Source of the DNA: Euryarchaeota archaeon UBA602
GTDB taxonomy: Archaea; Thermoplasmatota; Poseidoniia; Poseidoniales; Thalassarchaeaceae
Length of the DNA: 8,157 bases
Direction of reading: 5' to 3'
Assembly: GCA_002498455.1 (NCBI GenBank)
Contig: DAHO01000022.1
Location: 1 to 8,157, forward strand
How positions within the stretch are numbered: the first letter of the stretch is position 1; the number at the start of each line of letters is the position of its first letter. Below the pieces are notes generated by a model. That model was not told the origin of the DNA and did no database searches. It was given only the letters and a program-made list of their open reading frames with translations. The position numbers were made by a program, and so were the translations under genes. Below, piece after piece: positions 1 through 5,732 of the stretch.

Positions 1-13
1 TCTGTTCTGAAAC

Positions 14-56
14 AAAAAAATGCCGAGCAACCTGGGGTCTAAGCCCCAGGCGCTCG
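14..56 (-). terminator. Hairpin plus T-tract terminator of the small winged-helix gene
   Basis: Read on the minus strand, the stop codon at 80-82 is followed 24 bases later by a two-part stem. CGAGC (24-28) pairs with GCTCG (52-56), and CCTGGGG (31-37) pairs with CCCCAGG (44-50) around a 6-base loop. The stem is followed by seven T residues (A14-A20 on the plus strand). This is the layout of a bacterial-style intrinsic terminator. Archaeal termination usually depends mainly on T-runs, so the strong GC hairpin may instead protect the 3' end of the transcript. The T-run lies on only one side, so it points to minus-strand transcription. Confidence 0.7.
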
Positions 57-79
57 ACAGTTGTGCGTCGACTGATGAA

Positions 80-376
80 TCAGCGTCGGTCGCGATCCAT
101 GAGAATGGGTCCTTCGCCATCCCATTCGGGGTAGTTGTCGGATACCCAGATGCGGGTAGCCCACTCGCAGATGTCGTATCCACCGGAAAGAATGCCGGAA
201 CGCTTGATGTATCCGACCTTGACAATATCCTTGTCTTTGCTGAGTACGTTGCCTAGTTGCTGACTGGTCGTACCGTGGCGCATTGTGCTATTGATGTGCT
301 CAAGGATTTCTGCTGTGTTTCGTGGGCGTTCTGCTAGGAATGCCTTGATTTTCTCTCGAATTCTTACTGTTTTCAT
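80..376 (-). CDS. Small winged-helix DNA-binding protein
   Basis: This encodes a 98-residue protein, probably a cytoplasmic transcription regulator. Residues 5-18 (IREKIKAFLAERP), 20-31 and 35-47 (TTSQQLGNVLSKD) form three predicted helices, the last being the likely recognition helix. A two-stranded wing follows (VKVGYIKRSGILSGGYDI), then an acidic tail ending DRDRR. An in-frame ATG exists upstream at 469, but I chose 376. GGGGG (385-389 on the minus strand) sits 8 bases before it, and a TATA-like box at 471-478 would place the transcript start downstream of 469. The ATG at 382 is a second possibility. The gene is divergent from the 900-residue HTH protein, and palindromes between them suggest shared control or self-control. 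The target is unknown. The wHTH call is from the residue pattern only. Confidence 0.8.
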   Translation of the reverse strand: MKTVRIREKIKAFLAERPRNTAEILEHINSTMRHGTTSQQLGNVLSKDKDIVKVGYIKRSGILSGGYDICEWATRIWVSDNYPEWDGEGPILMDRDRR

Positions 377-470
377 CTTCATTACCCCCTTTTTTTGATT
401 ATTTGGTGTTGCGACACAATGCTTCCGGTGTGGTCGTCCATGCCGACTGTTGCGAGCGATTGCTGCCATT

Positions 471-478
471 CATATAAC
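471..478 (-). promoter_or_regulatory. TATA-like box for the small winged-helix gene
   Basis: The minus strand reads GGTTATATGAAT here, a fair archaeal TATA element. At the usual spacing of about 25 bases, transcription would start near 449, giving a leader of roughly 70 bases before the start at 376. A competing A/T-rich element (CAAATAATC, about 398-406 on the minus strand) would give a nearly leaderless transcript instead. Confidence 0.4.
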
Positions 479-534
479 CGTAACGGCGTGATTTTCAATT
501 TAGTTACGTAAAGATACGCAAAAATGCACACTAT

Positions 535-550
535 GTCGGGAAATCCCGAC
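535..550. promoter_or_regulatory. 16-bp palindrome, probable operator
   Basis: GTCGGGA (535-541) and TCCCGAC (544-550) are perfect inverted 7-mers with an AA spacer. The site lies between the two divergent HTH genes, about 90 bp before the start of the 900-residue gene. Its length and symmetry fit a dimeric winged-helix regulator binding across two turns of DNA. No T-run follows, so it is not an obvious terminator. Confidence 0.55.
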
Positions 551-563
551 TTACAATTGAAGA

Positions 564-586
564 ACCCCCGTATTTCCAGTGGAGAG
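564..586 (-). other. ORB-like box (Orc1/Cdc6 binding-site candidate)
   Basis: On the minus strand the site reads TCCACTGGAAA (573-583), then TAC, then GGGGG (564-568, with a C at 569). Archaeal origin recognition boxes consist of a TTCCASTGGAAAC-like dyad followed by a run of G. The dyad, the order and the spacing all match approximately. It is a single copy, whereas origins usually carry several, and the cdc6 gene is about 7 kb away. It may be an isolated Orc1 site or chance. Confidence 0.35.
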
Positions 587-601
587 TCGTAACTAAATGT
601 A

Positions 602-615
602 ACAAATAGAATAAT
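602..615 (+). promoter_or_regulatory. TATA-like element for the 900-residue gene
   Basis: AAATAGAATAAT lies about 25-30 bases before the ATG at 637, the distance expected for a leaderless or near-leaderless archaeal transcript. No Shine-Dalgarno sequence stands directly before that ATG (the preceding bases are CTCTCTAGG), which fits a leaderless start. The assignment rests on position and composition only. Confidence 0.4.
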
Positions 616-636
616 TCAAGTACAATACTCTCTAGG

Positions 637-3339
637 ATGGCACTCGGAACGCTTCAGATAGTGTCAGTAGGGGGAATTGGTCTGGTAGAGGGTAACAACA
701 CCGAAGAAGTGCAATTAGGAGCATTTTCGTTACCTGCAAAGCACATCCGTAGTGGTGTTCGTCGCCGAATTCTGGAGCGTTTATCGGAAGGAAGGGCAAC
801 CGTATCGCAAATCGCCCAATCTACATCCATTCGAGTTCCGCACGTCTCTGCTGAATTGAAACGGCTTCGAGAAGAACAATTGGTTTACTCTGACGAGGAA
901 TCTGGTTCTCGTGGCGCATATTTGGCACTAACGGGTCCAGGATGGAATCTTATTCGCTCTGATGAAATTGCGAGACTGCAAAAGCTTCCAGAAGTACCTC
1001 CACCACCCGGCGCTCTTGGGCGATTGGTTTCTGTACTGGGGGACCAACTCCTAATCGCGTTTATCCGTCGTCCTCAATCGGGTCCAATCGCTCTCCCTGG
1101 TACCCCCCTTTCTTCGGCAGATCTTGTTGGAGTTGAAAAGTGGACATGGATCGAACCAAGAGAACGGAAACCAAGATGGATTTCATCCGAGTCTTTCCAA
1201 TCCGTTCCTGCACCAGCGAGAGAAATTGATTCAAGCAATATTTCGGCCTGGGGGGCGGACATTGCGGTCTGGGGGTTGCAACGCTTTCGGTTGATTGATG
1301 GTCCTCAATCCCTGCAACTTGCCACTGGCGCTTGGTTTGGAGAAATGAATTCGGGTTCTGAAATTGATTTACCCAAGGGGGTTCCGACATCGGGCACTTG
1401 GCGCGCGGGTACTTTGTCAGTATCGGGTCCTTCCATACGAATGGATCGACCAGTTGTAGGAATCGGCTTGAATCAATTCAGTAGAGTTGCTCTATTGACC
1501 TCTGCAGCACCATACACGATCACATTTACATCTCAAAAAATGCGCGATGAATCAAGTTCGATTCCATTGGATGCACTAGAGGTTTGGATGAAAATTGCCC
1601 ATCCACGGATTCGTGAATCAGAACGAAAAATTCGATTGTCGGCCTTGCAAGAATACCTGCTTGAGACTGATGAGCAACAGAAAATTGCCAAACGCCGTCG
1701 AGTAGAAGATGCGACTCTACGACGTTTTCAGGTTCAATGGGGGGATTCGACATGGACCGAGTTCACACCGGAGGTTGGTGATTGGGTCGACACAAGTTCT
1801 CTCTCAAAGCAAGCAGAAAAGGCTCTATTCGTTTGGTCGCTGAATCATTTACAAATGGCGATATCGTTTGATTTGAGGTACCAAAACTCACTCGATTCAC
1901 TCCCTCCATCTGGGGTCCCAGAACGCATTCGACTGCTTCTGGTATCTGATTGGCGGGCTCATCCGGATACTCTCTGCGTTGTTCCACATCCTGTCCTTCC
2001 GTCCATGTGGGCCAAACTGATTTTGATTGAAGGTACCGAGATTCCACTGTATCTTTCTCCCACAGTGTCATTGGATTCACTTTCCGAAGAAGTCATTTGG
2101 TCCCCCCCTAAATCGGCAGAGGATGTTGACTCTGCGAGACTGGCTCTCGGTGGGGAGAGAGAAAAGAGTTTGATTCCAACCTTGTCGGTAGAGGAAAATG
2201 AGGTTCGGCTGATGCGTGCAGCGGTTCTATCGTATCCCGAAGGTCACTCTGAGTGGGCCAACCGGATGGAATCAGTACACCCTGTTGTCGCTTGGATTGC
2301 CTCTGTCCCCACTGAGAGGTGGTCCAGGTGGGAGCGAATTGGTGGGTACTTGGGTTCGGATTGGATCGGGCTGATGAACCCTCGCGATATACCTGTGGAG
2401 GCATTAAGTCGGGCTGCTTTCTCGGAATCCCCGGCATGGAATCGATCGTTAATGGGGATCACTCGCCTGAGAATTCGTGAGTCGCCAGCAATCGCTCAGA
2501 TTTTGCGAAGTTCTGTGCAGGAGCAGAATACGAAGCAAGCGGCGTGGGTGGCTCGAATTTTGTTATCAGAGATTGCTTGGTTAACACCTGAATTACAATC
2601 TGATTTATCCACCTGGGGTGTGGACCAATTCTTGGAAGATCCACCTGAGAGGTGTGCAGCGGCCATCTCGGGCTTGGATTGGCTTGCAACTCAATTCCCT
2701 GAACAAATGCAATCTGACTCAGAAGATTGGAGACAAATTGCCATACAGGTGGGTTTTTCCAAGCCACAAGACCACGATTTACACCTATGGGCTATCTTGG
2801 TCGATTGGTTGCAAACTGGAAATCGTCCTCATACATCGGTCATGCCCTTGTTTGTCAAACATTTACCTGAGGAATGGTGGGCGCCCTTCGCTGAAACAAT
2901 CTTGACCGTTTTGTCGGAAACACCCGATGGGGTTGCAATGATTTCTGAAAGTGATATTGCATGGCCCAGTCTCATTTTGAGACCCCAAGGCGAAGTTCAT
3001 CGAATCCCTGGTAATTTCACGATACAACACAGCGGAGTTCGTCGTACACTCCTTGCTCGATTGGAGCGATTGTATGAAAACGAGTATTGGTTAGACAATC
3101 TACCGGGTTCACGAATGATTCAGGACCTTAGTGAAGCCTTGAAAGCAGCAAGAGATTTGTCACCACCAAAGTATGGATTGGCACATCCAATGGTTCGATG
3201 GTTGGCTTTGCCCGTTCATCGGTGGCCACCGAAAGAAGTGATTCTAATGACAGAAGGTGATTCTAGAATCACTGATCGAATTTCCAAAATGCTGTCAGGC
3301 TGGCATGCGGACCTATCTCGCAATGTGTTAGACATTTGA
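637..3339 (+). CDS. 900-residue winged-helix protein of unknown function
   Basis: Residues about 35-110 form a MarR/ArsR-like winged helix. RRRILERLSEGRATVSQIAQ is the first part, followed by HVSAELKRLREEQLVYSDE as the recognition helix and SRGAYLALTGPGW as the wing. The remaining 790 residues match no family I recognise. They are rich in tryptophan, proline and charged residues. No signal peptide or membrane segment is evident, so the protein is probably cytoplasmic or DNA-associated. A motif occurs twice: HPVVAWIASVPTERW (about 548-562) and HPMVRWLALPVHRW (about 850-863), which suggests a duplicated C-terminal module. MarR and ArsR regulators are usually near 100-170 residues, so this is not a simple repressor. 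It is divergent from a small winged-helix gene and followed by a structured RNA. A large regulator or sensor is plausible, but no function can be assigned. Confidence 0.85.
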   Translation: MALGTLQIVSVGGIGLVEGNNTEEVQLGAFSLPAKHIRSGVRRRILERLSEGRATVSQIAQSTSIRVPHVSAELKRLREEQLVYSDEESGSRGAYLALTGPGWNLIRSDEIARLQKLPEVPPPPGALGRLVSVLGDQLLIAFIRRPQSGPIALPGTPLSSADLVGVEKWTWIEPRERKPRWISSESFQSVPAPAREIDSSNISAWGADIAVWGLQRFRLIDGPQSLQLATGAWFGEMNSGSEIDLPKGVPTSGTWRAGTLSVSGPSIRMDRPVVGIGLNQFSRVALLTSAAPYTITFTSQKMRDESSSIPLDALEVWMKIAHPRIRESERKIRLSALQEYLLETDEQQKIAKRRRVEDATLRRFQVQWGDSTWTEFTPEVGDWVDTSSLSKQAEKALFVWSLNHLQMAISFDLRYQNSLDSLPPSGVPERIRLLLVSDWRAHPDTLCVVPHPVLPSMWAKLILIEGTEIPLYLSPTVSLDSLSEEVIWSPPKSAEDVDSARLALGGEREKSLIPTLSVEENEVRLMRAAVLSYPEGHSEWANRMESVHPVVAWIASVPTERWSRWERIGGYLGSDWIGLMNPRDIPVEALSRAAFSESPAWNRSLMGITRLRIRESPAIAQILRSSVQEQNTKQAAWVARILLSEIAWLTPELQSDLSTWGVDQFLEDPPERCAAAISGLDWLATQFPEQMQSDSEDWRQIAIQVGFSKPQDHDLHLWAILVDWLQTGNRPHTSVMPLFVKHLPEEWWAPFAETILTVLSETPDGVAMISESDIAWPSLILRPQGEVHRIPGNFTIQHSGVRRTLLARLERLYENEYWLDNLPGSRMIQDLSEALKAARDLSPPKYGLAHPMVRWLALPVHRWPPKEVILMTEGDSRITDRISKMLSGWHADLSRNVLDI

Positions 3340-3350
3340 TTCAATGGATT

Positions 3351-3358
3351 GAAAAATC
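3351..3358 (+). promoter_or_regulatory. Possible TATA box for the structured RNA
   Basis: GAAAAATC lies in an A-rich patch right after the upstream stop codon. It is centred about 25 bases before position 3377, where the first predicted RNA helix begins. That spacing is what an archaeal promoter would need to start the RNA at its first helix. The box is a weak match, so this is suggestive only. Confidence 0.3.
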
Positions 3359-3374
3359 TAGGTGTACTGCGAGT

Positions 3375-3656
3375 TTCACCCGGCTGCAACACCGATGTGA
3401 GCCCTCCCTCGCCGGGTTGGGCGATGAGCTTCGGTACCAACGCCGGGACGAACCCACCCTATCGAAGACCGGCCGGACCCTTTGGGAATGAAACGTCGGT
3501 GCAAGCGGGTGGGCAACGAACCGGGTTATGGGTCCCCAGATGACGACAGGATGATTCATGGGACAACCCCCCGGTCCGACACATGCCCTGGGGCAGGGTC
3601 AGGATCACGAGCTACGGCGATGAAACGGTCCGTTACGCCCCGGGGCACACTTTCTT
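3375..3656 (+). ncRNA. Candidate structured RNA, class not identified
   Basis: No plausible protein lies here, GC content rises to about 63%, and long helices can be drawn. CACCCG (3377-3382) pairs with CGGGTG (3506-3511) and stacks on a 9-bp helix, 3390-3398 with 3493-3501. Inside it, CTTCGGTA (3429-3436) pairs with TATCGAAG (3460-3467). A second domain pairs ACCGGG (3520-3525) with CCCGGT (3570-3575), enclosing GTCCC/GGGAC (3532-3536/3560-3564) and ATGA/TCAT. The third is an 11-bp helix, 3584-3594 with 3637-3647. Three helices each contain one G-U pair on the plus strand that would be an A-C mismatch on the minus strand, so plus-strand transcription is favoured. A short T-rich patch (3651-3656) follows. 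I could not match it to SRP RNA (no GGAA-loop/AGCAG helix 8) or RNase P RNA (no GAGGAAAGUCC or ACAGAA core). It could be a separate RNA or a long leader of the CoA gene. The ends are approximate. Confidence 0.6.
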
Positions 3657-3697
3657 ACCCGCCGGATTGAAAGACTTCGGACCGCACGTATCCAACA

Positions 3698-4702
3698 ATG
3701 GGTGGTACCTTGTGCCTGGTCGGCGGCACATTCGATTGCTTCCATCAGGGACATCAATCGTTACTTGAAGCGGCATTTTCATGCGACCATGTGGAGATTT
3801 GGGTATCCTCCGACGCCATTGCTTTGGCGAAGGATCCTCGAATCAAACCTCAATCAGAACGTTTTGAGGCTATCTCAGATTGGTGTGGGTCACGCCCACA
3901 TTCATTGCACAATCTTGAGGATTCGCTGGGACCGGCTCCAATCCGCACTGATGCCACCCACATCGTGTGTACACCTGAAACAAGAAAGAATTGCGAAAAA
4001 ATCAATCAGATGCGCGCCATTGATGGATTACCATCACTTGAAATTCTTGAGGTACCTCATGCATTGGCAAAAGACGGAACCCCCATCTCCTCGTCAAGGA
4101 TCCGCCAGGGTAGTATTGATCGTCATGGGAATTTGTGGATTCGATCCGCAGATCTAGAACGAACGGTCCATATGCCTTCAAACTTGGATTCAGAGCTGAA
4201 GAAACCGATGGGAACTTTGTTTCCAGGTCCAGAAGATACGCCAGAAGTGGCGATTCTCGCAGCCATTGAATCCATTCCTGCATTTTCTCCTTGTCTTATC
4301 GCTGTTGGCGATGTGACAGTGAACGCATTGCTTGAGGCTGGATGGGTCCCTGATGTCGGTGTCATCGATGGGTTAACCAAGCGAACTGCTTGGGACGGTG
4401 AGTTGGATCGAAGTTCATTTGTGGGCACTCTGTCATGTCAAAATCCTCCAGGTCAATTGACTCCTGAACTTCTAGAATGTGCCGACCTTGCACTTGAATT
4501 CTCATTCTCTGATGAGGGTGGCCCCGTCCTACTGGAAGTCGATGGTGAAGAAGATCTTTCTCCAATTTTCATTCACTTGCTGGCCCCCCTTGGCTCTGTG
4601 ATATTGTATGGGCAACCTTCAGCAGGTGTAGTCATGCGCATTACAGATGAAGATACCAAAGCAAGAAGTCGAGCCATGTTAGATGCCTTTGAAGTCAGGT
4701 GA
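3698..4702 (+). CDS. coaD: Bifunctional phosphopantetheine adenylyltransferase / GTP-dependent dephospho-CoA kinase
   Basis: This 334-residue protein should catalyse the last two steps of coenzyme A synthesis in the cytoplasm. PPAT transfers AMP from ATP to 4'-phosphopantetheine; DPCK then phosphorylates dephospho-CoA. Residues 1-145 are an archaeal PPAT (COG1019). The nucleotide-binding GGTFDCFHQGH is at 9-19, a VCTPET segment at 90-95, and DGTPISSSRIRQG at 126-138. Residues about 170-334 match DUF359 (COG1909), the archaeal GTP-dependent DPCK. GDVTVNALLEAGWVPD is at 204-219, DGLTKR at 224-229, VDGEEDL at 281-287 and YGQPSAGVV at 304-312. All the expected motifs of both halves are present, so the fusion looks active. 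The start is the ATG just before the first strand; no Shine-Dalgarno is visible. A candidate structured RNA ends about 45 bases upstream, and the glycosyltransferase starts 4 bases downstream. Confidence 0.92.
   Translation: MGGTLCLVGGTFDCFHQGHQSLLEAAFSCDHVEIWVSSDAIALAKDPRIKPQSERFEAISDWCGSRPHSLHNLEDSLGPAPIRTDATHIVCTPETRKNCEKINQMRAIDGLPSLEILEVPHALAKDGTPISSSRIRQGSIDRHGNLWIRSADLERTVHMPSNLDSELKKPMGTLFPGPEDTPEVAILAAIESIPAFSPCLIAVGDVTVNALLEAGWVPDVGVIDGLTKRTAWDGELDRSSFVGTLSCQNPPGQLTPELLECADLALEFSFSDEGGPVLLEVDGEEDLSPIFIHLLAPLGSVILYGQPSAGVVMRITDEDTKARSRAMLDAFEVR
4698..4702 (+). promoter_or_regulatory. Ribosome binding site GGTGA for the glycosyltransferase
   Basis: GGTGA overlaps the stop codon of the CoA gene and stands 4 bases before the ATG at 4707. 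It matches the core of the archaeal Shine-Dalgarno sequence. It decides the start at 4707 over the in-frame ATG at 4683, which lies inside the upstream gene without such a site. It also implies translational coupling of the two genes. Confidence 0.7.
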
Positions 4703-4706
4703 ATCA

Positions 4707-5732
4707 ATGTCTAATCCGCCGTTGATTAGCGTCACAGTATGCTTGCGTAATGCTGCTCATTGGATTGATGATTGCATGGAGTCGCTTGTTCAGCAAACAT
4801 ATCGTCCACTGGAAATCATCGCTGTCGACGATGGTTCTACAGATGGTAGTGATTCGAAACTTGACTCATGGAAAGGAACCCACAATGGAATCCCAATCAC
4901 AGTCTTGCATCAAACAGCTAGGGGACTTTCCGCGGGAAGAAATTTGGCAGTGGAGAAGTCGAATGGCGAATGGATTGCGATCACTGATATCGATTGTAGG
5001 CCAGATCCGTATTGGATATCTCAATTGTTTGAGGTATCAACCGGTTTGGAAGGGGAACAGGTGGTCGCGGTTACGGGCCGAACTATTTTTGATGAAGGTG
5101 ACACCAAGACCAGTCGTCTCCGTTCTAGTTCAATTGCCCGAAAATATTCGGGTCGACCGCGTCTAACGAGTTTGGCCAATGGGCCCTGCTCTATGTTTCA
5201 GCGTGATGCATTGATGGATGTCGGGGGTTTCGATCCTGACTGGTACCATGCTGAAGATATGGAGGTCAGTTTGCGACTTTTACAAACTGGAGGTGTGATT
5301 GTATACACTCCCACTGCAGTCGTCCATCATGTCGCGGAATCTTCCCTCAAATTATTCCTCAGGAAAAGAAGTCGCGATGCTCGTGCACACATGCGCATAC
5401 GCCGCCGTTATGGTCGCCATGGAGTTCGTAAACCGAATGGTCACATCCACTTCCATGATTTCGTGAGCGACGCCAAGGAAGTGGTTTGGATGTTGCCAAT
5501 CGCTCTCACAGGAATGTCGCTTGCAATCGGAGCCATGTGTTGGTGGACTATGGGTACACCCGTTTGGTGGATGGCTTCCACAACCGCAACGATTTGGACT
5601 CTTTTGTATGCATCAAGAATTCATCATTTGCTTTGGAGCGGAGCGCTTTGGTATGGTGCAGGATTGGGGATTCTCGACGCATTGTTCGGGCGCCACGGCC
5701 ATTCGCGAATCTTCGGCTCAAAGAAGCCTTGA
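4707..5732 (+). CDS. Family 2 glycosyltransferase with C-terminal membrane segments
   Basis: This 341-residue protein probably transfers a sugar from a nucleotide-sugar donor to a lipid or protein-linked acceptor at the inner face of the membrane. The N-terminal GT-A fold shows SVTVCLRNAA at about 8-17, the donor-binding AVDDGSTDGS at about 39-48, and the metal-binding DID within ITDIDCRPDP near 94-96. The acceptor region GGFDPDWYHAEDMEVSLRL lies near 172-190, where the ED pair is the usual catalytic base area. A basic stretch (about 218-241) precedes hydrophobic segments at about 258-281 and 285-302, with a further weakly hydrophobic stretch near 307-326. They suggest membrane anchoring. Donor and acceptor cannot be told from the sequence. 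The gene is in tight succession with the CoA-synthesis gene and ends exactly against the convergent membrane-protein gene. Confidence 0.88.
   Translation: MSNPPLISVTVCLRNAAHWIDDCMESLVQQTYRPLEIIAVDDGSTDGSDSKLDSWKGTHNGIPITVLHQTARGLSAGRNLAVEKSNGEWIAITDIDCRPDPYWISQLFEVSTGLEGEQVVAVTGRTIFDEGDTKTSRLRSSSIARKYSGRPRLTSLANGPCSMFQRDALMDVGGFDPDWYHAEDMEVSLRLLQTGGVIVYTPTAVVHHVAESSLKLFLRKRSRDARAHMRIRRRYGRHGVRKPNGHIHFHDFVSDAKEVVWMLPIALTGMSLAIGAMCWWTMGTPVWWMASTTATIWTLLYASRIHHLLWSGALWYGAGLGILDALFGRHGHSRIFGSKKP

Larger units (their letters stand above)
498..598. repeat. 11-bp perfect inverted repeat in the divergent control region
   Basis: ATTTAGTTACG at 498-508 and CGTAACTAAAT at 588-598 are exact inverted copies separated by 79 bp. 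They flank the 535-550 palindrome. A further pair, TTCAATT (494-500) and AATTGAA (555-561), lies within the same stretch. Paired half-sites around a divergent promoter are typical of operators bound by a dimeric or cooperative regulator. Either winged-helix protein beside it could be the ligand; that is inference. Confidence 0.6.

Noticed and set aside
21..60. tRNA fragment, because of the CCTGGGG...CCCCAGG stem with a short loop
   Set aside because: There is no T-loop, acceptor stem or D-arm around it. The T-run on one side explains it better as a terminator.
377..469. Longer N-terminus for the small winged-helix protein from the ATG at 469
   Set aside because: The added residues do not look like part of the fold. 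A TATA-like box sits right at that ATG, and a G-rich ribosome site precedes the ATG at 376.
1061..2767. Several 60-110 residue minus-strand frames inside the 900-residue gene
   Set aside because: They are antisense shadows of a single long frame with consistent protein character. None shows a recognisable domain.
3584..3647. SRP (7S) RNA helix 8, because of GGGTCAGG at 3597-3604 within a GC-rich helix
   Set aside because: After GTCAGG only about six bases precede AGCTAC. The GGAA/GNRA loop and the AGCAGC strand of helix 8 are missing on both strands.
3341..3670. Short open frames on both strands over the structured RNA (for example 3341-3559 minus and 3349-3543 plus)
   Set aside because: They overlap each other, have no ribosome site and low-complexity Arg/Pro/Gly composition, as expected of shadows in GC-rich RNA genes.
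3360..3700. Archaeal RNase P RNA, because of segments such as AGATGA and TGAAACGG
   Set aside because: The universal core strands GAGGAAAGUCC and ACAGAA, which form P4, are absent on both strands.
4683..4706. Upstream ATG at 4683 as the glycosyltransferase start
   Set aside because: It lies within the CoA gene without a ribosome site, whereas the ATG at 4707 has GGTGA at proper spacing and leads straight into the first strand of the fold.
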